Of a stretch of 64,000 nucleotides of DNA, positions 1 to 13,500 are shown piece by piece. The notes under the pieces are model-generated. The model saw only the letters and a program-made list of their open reading frames with translations, was not told the DNA's origin and did not search any database. Source of the stretch: Gracilaria domingensis. Its lineage: Eukaryota > Rhodophyta > Florideophyceae > Gracilariales > Gracilariaceae. The stretch's first letter is position 1. Each line of letters starts with the position of its first letter. The DNA is taken from NCBI GenBank assembly GCA_022539475.1, contig VCMS01000153.1, positions 1 through 64,000 of the forward strand, given 5' to 3'. Both the position numbers and the translations under genes were made by a program.

Positions 1-2085
1 GAATGTATTCAATTCGATTCGGTGTGCACTGTATGCGCCCCTGTATATCTGTCGACGCTATTCTTCTCAACACACACATATTCCCTCGAAGAAAGACTTA
101 ACAGACTTGTGCCTCATTAGAAAACTCCCTTCCTTCATTCCTGCAGTACTCACGAGAGGTTCATCACCCAAGACGTCAATGACCTCTGTATAACCGATCA
201 ACGAAGCTTCTTCTTTTTAGCTTCTTGTCTCTGGGAAGGTGTTAGGTGCTTTCTGTTGATTGGAATGAGTTTTCAGTAGTACTGCCACATAAGTGGCCAC
301 CCAGCTTTACATAGATAGACGACACCCGTTTAAGCACATCTGCCTCCTTTCACTATTATATATGCTCTATCAGGAACAGTATCCACAACCGATCGTGCGT
401 GTGTGCCCACGTCTCATCACATCCCGCTCTATCATATAAGCCACGCCATCATCGGACTATAGTGCAGACATCAATCGTACAACTCCCTCTATCCCTCGAT
501 CGTACACTAACCTAAAGGACAGTGAGTATCTCATATGTCGCGGCATCCTACGCCGGACCACGTGAGCGTATATTTATCCATCGACTACTATTCTATAAGT
601 GAATCAGCTATTCCAACATCGTATATCCGCGAGATCTATCTATCCTTATTTACCGTGGGGGAGATGAGTCCAAAGAGCCAGCGAACTTTCTCACACTATC
701 TAAAGCTGCACTCTATGATCATGAGTCATCGTTACGCTGACTAATCTCAGAGGCATGAGCTAAGCACTCACTATATCGTGCGAGACAACGCAACTAAGCC
801 CCTGTCAGCCGTACAATCCACTATTCCTATATACGTACGGAATCTATACTCTAGTGCGCCAAGGTGAGTGAGCGTGACACCATTCAATTTTTCAACCGCC
901 TTCAATGTCCCGGTATTATTGAACGCTTCAATTCGAACCAAGGATGAATTTGTGTTGAGCCACCGCACATAAAACATTTACACCAGGCCAATATGAACTG
1001 GGCTGTGTCCCGCTGAACAAAGCCCACAACAAATAAATTGGTTATTGGTTGTTTATTTTTTTTTTTTTTTTTATACAAGACAATATCACTCGTTATGACC
1101 CACTATTTATTTGCTGGATCTACTTCAATCGATTGGAATTCTTGGCCTAGTTCTCAACACTGAACAGAACAGATCAAATCTGGGGCGCACACCTACTGTA
1201 GATTACGCACTGAACTTAGCGCCTAACGCTCACCAGTTAATAATCGGAAGTCTAGCTGACCTCGAGAGCGAGCTACCACCGCCTCCCATGTCGCATCACA
1301 CAATGCTATGTGAAGTCACCTCCTATTATCTCGAGCGACTTTAGATGCGCATTCACAACAATCCCACTCACTTCACCGGTACTAACGTGTCTTTAACACA
1401 ATTCACCATCGTATAAACAGCTATGCCCTCACAAGAGAGTGAAGCTCCTTAGTGCGCGATATCTCTCAGGAAACTTAGCACTTCTCCAATCAGCAATGCC
1501 TTTAACAAGTGAACTGTATGCCGATGACCAATTGAGGCCACATAGACAGTATTGTTCATTTTAGCATTGCATTGAGAGATTCCCCAGTACTACTGTCTCT
1601 AGATGCCTAGTTTTGGCAGGGTCGTCCAGAAAATGCAAGGGTCGTCCAAGTAAATTTTTGACGATAACCGATCTGATCTCGCACTGCCGCACCTCCACAT
1701 GTCAGATACAATATCATATCAGTCTATAGTCCATATATATATCAAATTATGTCTCGTGATATGTCTGTGGCACTTCCACAGTGCCTCGCTTGGTAATCGC
1801 CACCACTGCGCTATCGATTACGACTATTGGTAGTTGAGGGCTTCTGCGCGTCTGATGCGCTATATGTCGTTCCCTCGTTTAAATGCTCCGAGAAGTTGCG
1901 TTGACACGGATACGACCGACTCCAAAGGCCATACGTCTCGCCTGAGTTAACATTACAGGTTCTCCAGTGTCTACGCACAACTCAAGAGGTGGTGCCGAGA
2001 CACTGTAACGACGTATGAATCGGCAGAGCTCACGGATGACCAACTCTTCGCAATTTCCGACATCGTCGTTACCATATCTGGACCT
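1..2085. other. No supported gene
   Basis: Mixed-composition DNA with only short ORFs (69, 68 and 77 codons) that show no recognisable domain or codon signal. It holds a poly-T tract at about 1058-1072 and, at 1607-1668, a dispersed repeat that recurs inverted near 37515-37576. I see no RNA gene here. Confidence 0.6.
1607..1668 (+). repeat. Dispersed repeat with a doubled GGGTCGTCCA motif
   Basis: The segment begins CTAGTTTTGG, contains GGGTCGTCCA twice about 20 bases apart, and ends in a T-rich stretch. The reverse complement of 37515-37576 has the same order: CTAGTTTTTGG, GGGTCGTCCA, a spacer, GGGTCGTCCA, then GTAAAGTTTTTG. The shared layout over about 60 bases points to the end of a dispersed element. 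Its family is not recognised. Confidence 0.5.
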
Positions 2086-2335
2086 GCTATAAGTCTCATT
2101 GGATATACATTATTCTGAATTCCTCGAACCGTATCTTCATCCTACATCTACTTTTTCGATCGACCGCTGCCGCCCTACACCCCTTACCTTCCTCCCTTCT
2201 TCTCTCTCTTCCGCTATATTGCATGTACATTTCCCCATGCATGAAGCGGCGTGTAGGCGCAGATTCTGCGGTAGATGCCGCAGAGGGACCTGCCACCAAA
2301 TTAGCGGTATCGGGTAGAACACATACAGCACTCCG

Positions 2336-2412
2336 GAGGAGGAGGCGCACGAAGCGCCTCATCCTCTCCGTTCCGCATGTAGGGAACCATGCCCAGATGC
2401 ATGGTTCCCTAC
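2336..2412. repeat. Two adjacent hairpins
   Basis: GTAGGGAACCATGC (2379-2392) is followed by a 6-base loop and its exact reverse complement (2399-2412), giving a 14-bp perfect stem. Immediately upstream, GAGGCGC...GCGCCTC with flanking GGAGGA/TCCTCT forms a second stem. A related phrase, CCTGCCACC, occurs on both sides (about 2289 and 2420). It could be a small foldback element or a structured RNA; nothing in the sequence decides which. Confidence 0.45.
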
Positions 2413-2470
2413 TTGAGGAACCTGCCACCGTAACTCGTGAGCTGACGTACGCATCAAAATCTCTACCTGT

Positions 2471-3290
2471 ATGCGCAAGCGCAGAAAGATCCATAAGTTA
2501 TTCAGCATGCTCGGTTGGTTACATTTGAATGCAATGGAAAACGTACCATTGCATAAAACTAAAACAGAAACGTTGCCCCTAGAAAATTCGAGGGACCTAG
2601 TAAGCCGCAATAGAAGAAGAAGAAGGAAAGGACGTTAGATTACCAAGCAATCCATCATCGTAAAACCGCGAAAGGTGTCAAAGCGAAACTCCGAGCAACA
2701 CACCAAGAATGCCATGCAGCAAACATACCGCAATTCCCCCGAAAAAACGTGACCTGCAACTCGATGGCAACGTCCGCATCAAAAGTCATTTACCTGTTAC
2801 GTAGCAGAAAGTATCCATAAGTTAGTCAATGCTCCATTGCGATACAATTTTGAAATGCGATGGAACGTTACCATTGATTAGTCAAAACAGAAACGTTTCG
2901 CTAGAAAGTCACGGAACCTAGTAAATCGCAAAAGGAAGAAGAAGAAGAAAAGGATCGGTTAGATTACCAGCCAATCCATTCATCGTAAACGCGAAGGTGT
3001 CGAAGCGAGAAACTCACAAGCAACGACACTAAGACATGCCCATGCAGTAAACATACCGCAAGATGCGATAAACGAGAAGCAGCCTATGTCCCAACACACG
3101 TACCAGAATCGCCTATTCCCGAACAGTGAGCAGGTAAACGACCAATTTCCATTTCCTCTTTCAAGATCACAGTTAGTCAATGCTCCGTTGGATACATGTG
3201 AAATGCGATGGAACGTACCATTGATAAAGCAACAGAAAACGATGCGCTAGCCAGAATCGAGGGCACGTAGTAACTCGCGGAAGTTAACCC
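2471..3290. repeat. Degenerate direct repeat array, three copies
   Basis: Copies begin near 2486, 2811 and 3172. Each carries CATAAGTTA or GTTAGTCAATGCT, a GATACAT-like stretch, AATGCGATGGAA-CGTACCATTG, AAACAGAAACG, and a (GAA)n-rich run before GTTAGATTACCA. The first two copies are about 270 bases long and clearly alike end to end; the third is shorter and more diverged. Inside each copy, CAATGG/CCATTG lets part of the unit fold back. No coding frame is conserved across the copies. Confidence 0.65.
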
Positions 3291-3299
3291 AAAGCTATT

Positions 3300-4530
3300 T
3301 CTGCCGTGATACATGTCGCAGCCGCCGAAGAGACGTGGTGAGCGAGATGGTTAGTTTAGAACCAAAGATACCGTCAGCGAAGGATACTGGCATAGCACGT
3401 ACAAAAAAGAGTGCCACCGGACAAGACTGCACCGGCACAGTACATCCGTGACGACTACGCATGATGTCTGCCTTTATCGGACCGCGCTCCATTAGCCGCG
3501 GACATGCAAGCTAACCTCTCTCCTCTCCCCGCACTCTCACTTCGAAGCGAGTGCGAGGAGCGGAGAAAGGTACGACGGAGCGCCGCTGCGTGATCCGTGC
3601 CATCCCCACATCCTCGGTCTACTCCGCCGGAGTCAGAACCCCGAGGACTTGCGATCGCCCACCGCGGCATCACGCGGACGTAACGATAGGTCGGACGGCG
3701 GAGCGCGGCGGGCCCCCCCCCCCCCCCCCACCGCCGGAGGGGAAAGATTTATTTTTCTGATGCGAGATTGGACAGTTACAGCCGTAGCAACGTTGCCGAA
3801 ACCTCAGGTTATAATCCAGGGTAGATAAATACGAGAAGTACACCACTTGTGGGAGGTCGGCGTGTACCTACGTTCCTTTTGAACAAAGCACGTGATTTAA
3901 ACATGCAAAATTTATATTCTCCATTCTCAGCTTGACGTCCGATCTTGACTGTCGCCTGACACTCCCTCCCCTCCAATGACCTTCTTTTGCCGTCTTTGTC
4001 GCCGTTTCTCCTCATTTCATTGCCACATGATCTACACTGTACACATAAGAAGCGTGGGGCCCGTCGTTACTCGCCGAGGAGTGCTATCTCTCAAACAGCA
4101 TGTTACCGGTGCCCGGTTTCGTCTGAAAGCCGCGCTGGAAGATAAAATAGGCGGCCCATTCGGAGAAAGCAAGCGTCTCAAGCTTTCGCGCCCGCGACCC
4201 GCATCTTCCCGAAAACGGGTCACTCCCCTTGTCGCGCTTCCGAGCCCCGGTTCCGAGGACAAGCGTTGACCCCACTCCGTCCGCCCTCTCATCCGGACCT
4301 TGCATTGTGTTCTCCTTCTCCCGGGTCCCGCGGCATAGGCCAGAACACGGAAGCAGTCCACGCCCAGTTCCTTCTGAGGAGGCCCTCGGTGATTATGCAT
4401 TAATGGATGATCTCACGGGATTTTGTCTGCTTCATAGCTGTCCAACTTCCTTCATCATGAAGCCAAACGAGCTGATTGGGCTAGCTTCGCGACCGCGATT
4501 CTCGCAAAAGCGATTCAACGAGACATAACA
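3300..4530. other. No supported gene; poly-C tract
   Basis: ORFs of up to 122 codons occur in overlapping frames on both strands, which suggests GC-rich non-coding DNA. A poly-C run of about 17 lies at 3713-3729. I find no tRNA, transposon end or domain. Confidence 0.5.
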
Positions 4531-4539
4531 ATTTCTAAG

Positions 4540-6300
4540 CGCTGTACAGAAGCTGAAGAACGCCATTTCGAACGATACGCCTGCAAAAAGACGGTTTCAA
4601 TCGAAGAACTTCTCGCCAGAAAGATGAAGTTTCAGCGCCACCATCTACACGAGAGACCCCCGTTCAGACCACTTGTGGAAACAGCTCCAGGTGGCTAACA
4701 ACGAAAACACATTCTTCCACCATATAACCTCAGACCCACTCGACGAAAAATTCCTCACCCCCATGCTCCCGCTCTCCTCCCGCCAACAGCAGACCGCCAC
4801 CCTCCGCGAACCGTACCAGCCAACATTGGTCCATGCGCCTCCTCCCCTGCCGACTCCAGCCCCTCAGAATATGCCTGGTCACTCCCCATCTACCATTCAC
4901 CAGGACATCCCCTTCGTACGCGCGTCATTCTGCACTCGTTATACACCGATAAGTCTTCAACAACCTAAAGCAAACATCGCGTACCGCCTGTACTCTTCAC
5001 CTCATATTCTCAACTTTCTCCGACGAGCCTCACGCCGCTCCAACGCGCACGATCGTGACGTGACCCACAGTATGGATACTTTCCTACAACACTGGTACAG
5101 GTTTTCGCATCTGAAGCAGACCAATGCCATTCGTTTACTAGCAAAGTCTCTACGCGATTCCAGGATGAACATCCTCAAGAATCTCTTCGTCAAGTCCTGT
5201 AGGCATTATACATCTAATGCCAAAAAACGGTTTTCAGTGGCATGCGGCGAAGGACGCAGTATATCAGTGTGCCATCCTCAGGCAAGTTTTGCGTTATTCT
5301 GAGGCTAAGGCACTTCTGTCTACTTCTTCATAAGGAGCCAACGCGGAAAGCCCATTGTCATTAGTGCAAAGCCCCTCCCTCATCTTTACGGCGTAATAGT
5401 TCTTACGTCATTCACTGGACTCTCCCAAAACCACACAAGCTCAGAAAGACATATCAGTTATTCTCGAATAGCAAAGAAAGGCGAAGGAGAAAGAAACTAC
5501 GGTCGTACAAGGGAGACGAGATCCAAGTCGGTTATTGTCATGGCCGTTCCAATTCCATATCTCTCAGGTCTCTCGTTCCATCAAAATCGCCTTGACCTAA
5601 GATTATCCAGGGTTATTTCTATGCAGTCTGTTCGAAAACAAGGAGAGGCTCGCTTCGAACAGGACGCCAACTTGCATCTCGGCTATTGAAACTGAGTAAT
5701 ATTCCAGAAATCGAGAGGACTGTATCAGAGACCCTAAGCCACTGCAATAGAATCATCATGTTCTTTGCAGATGCTAGAGCGGATGGATCGCGTCACGTTC
5801 ATTTTCGAACGATACGTACTCAAATCCAGAAGTTTACAACGCAAAATCTATCTTTCCCATGCAATGCAACTTTTCTGTCAGAAGTTTGCCTTTAGATTTG
5901 TCCACGACGAAGAAAGCAGGCTACGGAATGAACGCTCACCAAGGCAGATCTCCTTTGAATGATGGAGGCCCAAAGCATGACAAAGCAATTGACATATTTT
6001 TCCTTTTCCTGATGGAAATTCTTTGAAATCTGTGGGAGCGCAGGGCACGGCCCCCAATCAGAAAAATTTCTCTCTCAGTACTCGGACGTTGCTTGAAAAT
6101 TATGTGCGATTAGTGGGCCATGATGTAATGAAACGCTCATATTTCGTCTCTTCGGTGGCCAGAATTGAAGCCTCCAAATTGCTGCTCGACAACGTAGTCG
6201 GCAGCAATTCATAGCGTGAGTGGAACTCTGAAATTTATAACGCCTTAACAGAAGAAGAACTAAACACTTTGGCAGCATTTTACGGTATCTCCACAACACG
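4540..6300 (+). pseudogene. Decayed Plavaka/KDZ-like DNA transposon gene, relative of the 29-32 kb transposase gene
   Basis: At about 4634-4725 the + strand reads SATIYTRDP...LWKQLQVANNENTFFH. This matches SATLYVKDP...LQQQLRLASHENTFFH, near the C-terminus of the - strand ORF at 31379-32200, so the two loci carry homologous genes. A 209-codon ORF continues to 5302 without a clear domain. A weaker echo (TVSETLSHCNRI against TVRTSIVSHANAI) at about 5710 suggests that the second half of the transposase also remains here. Stops and frame changes interrupt the copy, so it is an old, inactive DNA transposon remnant on the opposite strand to its relative. The homology over the first block is clear; the assignment of the rest is inference. 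Confidence 0.55.
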
Positions 6301-6309
6301 TCGATATTT

Positions 6310-7430
6310 CTCCTCTTGTATTGTTGCTGACAGCCTTGTTACCGAGAGCGAAGCATAGGAGTTCAATATTGGAACTATTGTCATGTGCTACAAGCCCAAG
6401 CTGCCAGGGCTGAAGGTTCTCATAAACTACCATTATGTTTTTCTTTCAATACACTCTGGTTGACGTTTTTCTTCCATAGATTTTTATACTGAATGAATTT
6501 AGCATATAGGAGCTGCTACAGCCCCGTGCTGCTAAACCTGTGAGGATCATGTATAGTTAGCGTTGACAAAACTCCATTGCGTTCGTTTTAGTGTTCCGCA
6601 GAGAAATCCACTACGACTATAATTCAGGGATTCTATGATCTTTGAAGGCCTTCTTTGCTGTTTACAGACCGTCAGAAACGACACCAAATTTAAATTCTCC
6701 GATAATTAGGGGCGTAAAAGCAGAGCCGATTGGGCTCATTGCATAGACGATATTACCTCAATCTACATCATCGGTGGATTATCTTCACCGAAAACAAGAG
6801 TGGCGAGTATTTTAAGGTAGCTACCTGACTTCATCACTCTGTTTATCGGCCAGCTCACCCGGCGCATTTCCCTTTCGTGCCTTGAAAGTGTTGAGGCGCT
6901 TTGTGTCAGTTCGTCCACCGTGCTGCTCGGAGCAGTGTTAAGTGCTAGTTGTCAATAAGTACAACAACTTGTAGCAAACACATGCGTCGTGGAGTTTTTT
7001 TTAACTAGATGAGCATCATTTGGATAGAAAACTAGTTGAGTCTTGCTAATGAATGATCATTGTGCTTGCCAACAAAAACATGTGAGTAATGCATCAAACT
7101 GTGTTTGGGAGGTGCTGGAAAACGCTGCAAACGGTTTAAAAATTTGTCTGTGAACAGTGGTTGTAGGGATTTAGACTTTATCGAGTATAATCGCTCGAAT
7201 TGTGCTTTTAAGAGGCTTATATACTCGAGATATTACTTCTCATTGGATGTAGTTAGCCGGGCGTTATATATACAGCTCTTTTACCCCGCCCAAATCCACG
7301 TGGCCAGCAGCGTTCACGTGTTGCGGGGCAGGTGCACCGTAATGAGTCGGGAGATGTGGGGAGGAAGGTGTTTTGGGATCTCTGCAGGTCAAAATATGCC
7401 AGGGAACGTCGCGTGGGCGTGGGGGGGGGG
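6310..7430. other. No supported gene
   Basis: AT-leaning sequence without ORFs of interest, apart from a 116-codon frame at 7105-7455 that shows no domain and runs into the GC-rich foldback. Nothing else is recognisable. Confidence 0.5.
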
Positions 7431-7431
7431 T

Positions 7432-7571
7432 CGGTGGTTAGGGTGGCTACCCTAACACAACCGCGACCCCCCCGTCCGCGGGCCACGTTTGGGCCGGTTT
7501 TCTAAAAAATGTGACTTTTTTATGCCTTGCGGCGTGGGGGCGGTTCGTGTTAGGGTAGGTACCGCTAACCC
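7432..7571. repeat. Imperfect foldback element in GC-rich DNA
   Basis: The left arm (about 7432-7472: GGTTAGGGTGGCTACCCTAA, then CACAACCGC and a C run) is matched in reverse complement by the right arm (about 7534-7571: GGGGGCGGTTCGTGTTAGGG, then TAGGTACC). About 60 bases separate the arms. The left arm also holds the small palindrome TTAGGGT-GGCT-ACCCTAA. A foldback or MITE-like element is the simplest reading. The TTAGGG motif is not repeated in tandem, so this is not a telomere. Confidence 0.45.
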
Positions 7572-10500
7572 ACGACCGGACACCCCCCCCGCCCGCCGGG
7601 CACCGCTTCTCGGCCGATCCTTTCTTTCCCACAAACATGCATCCACGATTTTACATCTTCCCCCGCGCAGCCCCCCGCGGCGGGCGGTTGCCGGTCGTAA
7701 GCTACTACCCCTAAGCACGACCGACCCATCCACCCGCGGGGCACGTTCTCGCCTCATTCTGGTAGCGTCCACAGACCTTCAAAACACACACCGCACGCAA
7801 CGCAGCCAAAATCGTAGCGCTGCTGTTCGAGCTGAAAGCGCCTCGACGACGCGCGCCAAAGAGGCGCGCATTCCCGTGCGCGGCGCACTCCGCGCGCGGC
7901 TGTCTCGCGCCGCAGAGCTGTGCGTCTGCGATGTGACGTGGGCGCGCGACGCCTTTCCAATGTGCGCATGTTGGCGCGCTTCAGTGGCAGTTTATGCGCG
8001 CTGTACGTGCAAGTACAATGCGCTAGGCTCCTTCGCGCTCCACCCCGCGTGCACTTCCGCGATGGGGATCGCTGCCGTTGCCCGTCATCACTGGCACCCT
8101 GCCATAACCGCCCGTAAACCACGCCCTTCCGTTCGCTTCACGGACCTCGCTTCCAGCCTCCCGAACTTTCGCGCGCGCCACTCGATGTCACCGTCGCCGT
8201 CCATCCCGCCGGTGATCGTCGTCGACCCGCCGCCGTCCTCGCGCCGATTGCGTGCTCGCTACATGCTGGCTGCCAGAGCCCGTCGCGTTGCCTCGCTGCT
8301 TAGTGACAGCAGCCAAAACCCGCAAGCTATTCCAGTTTCTTCTACCTGGGCGCGGGAGGCCCGACCTCTCCTTCGGCACCCGAACCGAGGCCCATCGCCG
8401 CCGGTGACCCGTCTTCACGACGGCGTTTCAGCTGGGCACGACCATGATCACGCGCCAGCCGCCACCGGTCGCCGACGTGCGCCCTCCTCATGTCGGCGAC
8501 GCCCAGCTCAAATTAAGCCGCTGCTTCTACAACGACACTGCCCACGATACGCCCAAAACGCGCTCAACCCGGGCCCTCACTTCGGCCGTCGGAGCCTCTC
8601 GGGATACCGTGCCCCGATTTCCACTGCACCCTGCCCCACTCTCGGTATCGGACTCCTCTTGCCTCTCCCTCTCTCTCGTGGGACCGCCCGAGTTAGGCTA
8701 TGCCATGGGTATTGCGCATACATTTTGGGCTAGGCATCATTATCGACACCTTTTCCAACTCTCGAACGCGAAATGTGCCCATATGTACGTTTTATGTGTC
8801 GCGACGAACCAAGCAATGGAACCTGACACCGATGCGCGGATACCGAGCTTTTCGAGGCTGCTCGCTGAGATGAACCAAGCCCGATTTCGCGTGATGGTCC
8901 CAGTGCTCGGATCGGCATCTTCACGTGGGTATATCACGCCGCCCGCAAGCCCGCCTGGAGAGCTATCCTATATTATCTTCCTCAGAGCTTGTAAGAAGCC
9001 ATTTCGAGTTATCCAACATAATAACTGTCTCTCTACAACATACCCCCTGGACACACGCTAAACCCTTATCTACCCTCTATATTATGTCCACGACGCTCTT
9101 CATTCATGAATCGCTCCAGACTGTATTGCCACACGCACTTCCATCTCCAGCTGCATACCTAAAATATTCGCAGCCAGTCGATCTGGCCGCCGGTTTCTAT
9201 ACCTGTCTCCGGACGCTAAGCTCCCCACGCGTGGGTCTTACCCCGACGCAAACGAGAGCCACGTCGTTGAGCATACTGACCTTGACGCACAATACCCACA
9301 CTACCAGGCAGGCAGAGCGGACTAAACAGTCGTCGGCATCTCGACGCTCACGTGAGCACACATGGCTTACTACCTATCCATATCCATCACACACAGTCCG
9401 GGTCCACCGGTCCCTAAATAAGAACACCCGATCACCGTAGGCCCCTATACTGTCTTCCGCTCCCAGGACAATCAGCCAGTCCTCGACTATCTATACTAAC
9501 CCTCATCCACCCACCACAGCCCTAGTAAGCTAACAAGCAGAGACGAACCATCCTACCTCAGCGACAGCGTACTGTGCGAACAGCAGACGAACGTACTTGT
9601 ATGCCATACTCTATATGAGATCTACCATGCTTATCTATATGATCTAAAGCGAGAGAGGCGCGAGTGCCGCCGCATACATCCGCTCATATCTACTGAGGCA
9701 GAACAAACCTCCGTACCGAGAACGGGAGAATACAAAAGGGCGACTCTGTGCCGTTTTTGAAGCAGACGATTCTAGTAGCGGCCTATATCTACCCAGCGTT
9801 ACTCAGCGTTACTCCAGTGTGCGCGTCTGTTCCAATCCGACCCCAGCGGGCAGCGCATTTCTAGCGCGTCAACACGCGCCTCTCTACAACCATCAGAACG
9901 CAGTCTATACAGTGTGAGGAATATGAACATACACCGTCTTTGCATACAGAACGAGGAGTTGGTGGACTCATCACGAAAGCATCACCGAGCAGCTCCTGGC
10001 GGAAGTGTACCCTTATTCATGTTCGTACTCATTCAGAGCGTTGTTGAAGAGTTGGCGTATAACCATGTCAATAAGAGTCGTTGGGCCGCTGCGAAAGTGC
10101 ATCGAAGGTCAACACCACTGTTGAGAAAAATCTTACAGCCAGCCGTTGGGCGACATCATTGGCACGTCGAGGGCAAACAGATTATCCTGAAAAGCCGTCA
10201 CTGATGCACTCTATCGTCGTCATTCAGAATGTGTTCGCCGGTTCCGAGTTCAGACATTACTTTCTGTTCTCCGTTATACACAGGCACCCCGGTCGACCGA
10301 TGCACGAGCCTCTCAACCGCCGCTCCTTCACCGCCCCCATGCAACAGACCCCCGCGCGCGGGCAGCGGGTTGCCCGACACACATGCGCCCTTCGTGCTCA
10401 CCCCAACCGGTCTCAGCCACCAGCATCGCCCCCCCCCTACAGCGAGTAACTACCGACGGTACACCGCACGCATTAAAGGCAGACTATAAACTAGGCTCAG

Positions 10501-13500
10501 TTCGCGTTCAAAACTTACTATGGATTACTAGAATGAGCTAAAAAGGGACCCGCGCTTCCAAGTGAGTGCACGCGATTGAGTTATTCATAGTCGTTGGACG
10601 GTCACCAGGTAGATACGTAAACAACAGATTAGCCGAACCTCTTTGCCTAACCCAATGCCTCACCCTCTACCTTTTCCAACCCCTCCACAAGCCCCAGGTC
10701 CTAACACCTATCGATCACGAACATCGCAACGGCCCCATGTTTAACTTGCACAACCGGACCGCACCAAGCCTCCGCGCAATCTTCGTTCGAGACCTCTGCA
10801 TCGCATTAGCGCGTGTCCTCCTCCCTACAACTCCCAACCCCTTCCACTCCACGTATAGCAATCGCGCGCGTCTGCGAACCACTCGACTGACAGTAGATCA
10901 ATACGAGTCCCCCTACACCCACTATCTCTCTCTAGCCACTTCTATACTTGGGTCGGAATGCCGTTTTTGCTGAGTTTCAATCGTTAATCAGCATGCCTCA
11001 AGGGCGCTCCAGGGAGTTTCTAAATTGCGTTCATGTTTCGGAGAACACGTCGGAACAACTTCTCAAATGGCTTAAGTACAGTGTTAGTCAATGGTCCCAA
11101 TCGTTCTGCATCAGTTCTTCAAACACACACAGCAAATTAATACGCTCTTCTAGCTTCTCAAACGCCCCACCCCTCTGATTGAAGAATTGCAGGCACTGAA
11201 TCGCTGCTTTCACAATAGCTTTATCGCGCAGATTCTGCTCTGTATAACCACCCGCCAATCAGACAGACCACTCTCTCATCAAGCGCGCCAGCATATACAG
11301 CCGGACACACCCATCGATTGTTCGAGCTACTATTTCGGATAAATAACGTATCATCTCTCTTATATCATTCGCTCTTAAGGCGAAGCGCGACGACTATGTA
11401 TAGATAGTGACGTAGCTGCGAAGCACAGCACCCGAATCCCTCGCACATAGTCTCGGTTTCTCCGGCAGAGGTTAACGCTATCATATCTTCCTCGCCTCGC
11501 AACAATAGCCTGCAACTCGACTAAGATCCGACCTTGCCTCGATCAATCGCGGACAGGCACAGGCCTGCACAAACAGCTACGCATCTCTCACTCCCACGAC
11601 TCACGACAAAGATGCGCGTTGAAACAGAAATCTGCCAAAACTCAATGGCTCTCAATTGCAATGGCATGCCTTGCCTAGCCGATAATATAGACACTGGAAG
11701 CACCACTAAACAACGTTTATTGCGCTTCCAGACATATACTGTACATCGACAATGATCATCATTGACAGCGCTCCGAGTGAAGAGGTGTCCCCTCGTAGAG
11801 CGATGTTGCCTGGTCGGCGGTTCCTTTTATAGCGCCAGGGTACTGAGCCCTAGACGAGTAGCAATCAGGCCGCTTGAACCACATCACAGTAATCTCGAAC
11901 AATCGCCTTTTAGCGGCTATAAACGAAAGGCCCCCGGCGGTGCGAGACTCGGCGCACCTTATTACCAGGACGTCATCATACCAGACATCCTCTGCCCTTA
12001 GTCAATCTCCTAAGCAGATCGGCTGTGCCGTTCGCTCAGCGGGGCAATACCAGAGTGCGCGTAACAGACCAAGTGGCGCAATCGCCTCAGTATAAGCTAC
12101 GCGCTTGTCGAGACGTCAAGCCTGGAGTTCTCAATTGCCAAACCGCGGCCGGCCATGCGCGAACCCAGAACCCAAGCTCAACCCCGAGAGCGACGAGCAT
12201 GTCGCACAAATCCGAACACAGAAACGCGACGACTCGATGTCTCGACATCGATTTCTCCGTGCTGAAATTATTGTTTGTCCCGAATCTGTTTCTTCGGCCA
12301 CGTTGTCCGCATGTCGTATATGTACTATCGGACTTGGTCAGAAAGACGCGCGGCTACTCTATCGCCGAATATGATACCATATATACACACAGTAATACAA
12401 GATATTAACTAATTGGTATGTTGTCAATATATATCTCTCTACTCGCCTCGCATATGTCAAACTATACTATTCTTATATATGCAGAGCTGTTGAGCCAGCA
12501 CCTGCCAGGTTCCATAGAACCCATCTCGCAACTGCGTCTTTTCGGTGGATCAGAACGCCTCAGAAACCAATCAGACCCGGCTATGCTCCAATACGCTGCA
12601 CGCGTAGGAGAACATTACCCGCTCGACAACCTCGTACGTCGCGCCACTACATAGCGAGCCATGATATCGAGGAAAACAACACCTCTCACCGCCCATCTAT
12701 CGCTGTCTCGGTCCAAGCTGCCCTCGAATGGAGACCTTTCCAGAGCGACATACGCTACAAGAGGAACCAGGGACGACACATGACTCGCTGCAGAGACCAG
12801 AGCAGATCGAGGGACGATTACACCGCTCCCGCGGCAGCGTTTAGCATAATACTCCACGTACGTTTTAAGCATATTGGCGGCTCTCGAAGCTTCTGTGCAA
12901 CGACCAGGACAGATCTCGCGCCTGCAAATTCTCGGGCACAGACGATCCGCAAGGACGTTACCTTTGGCCATGTCTCGTCGTGACTTCTCCTTTGACATCG
13001 GTCCGTTTGACACGAGCGCTCCTAACTAACTCCTCGCCTCGCGACTGTGTAGTCGGAAAGTATGCGCTGCCAATTTACAGGCACTAATTCAGCACCGCCG
13101 ACTCAACCCTACGCAGAGTGCTCACACGGCTTGACCGTGCCCCGGATTCCTCGTGCGACCCCAGAGTGAGTTGAGTACGGTAAGTGACGTGAAATATCGT
13201 CGTATATAGAGTCACTGGGAGAGTTCCCGCAGTGCCCGACTGACTTTCTTTGGTCCCAGCGAATCGGTTTCCTCTGCATATCATCTCTCACTATGACGCG
13301 CACTCTTCCTCTCCCACCCCGCCTTTTGAACGAGTGCGCTTCACCTCTCCCATGTTGCGGAGGCAAGGACGTCGCGAAGCGCGCGCGCACCCCGCTTCTC
13401 GCGAACCCTTGCCGGGAACGCTTGACTTGAGCAGTGGTCCGTCACTGCAAGCAAAGTTCGCCTTGATCGCCTCGGCCACTGAGGCCGTGACCAGAAGCCT

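Noticed and set aside
7437-7456. TTAGGG motif as a telomere remnant
   Set aside because: It occurs singly within a palindrome, not in tandem.
7489-8733. 414-codon + strand ORF
   Set aside because: It sits in a GC- and CpG-rich island where frames on both strands are open; composition is Arg/Pro/Ala noise and no domain or periodic structure is visible.
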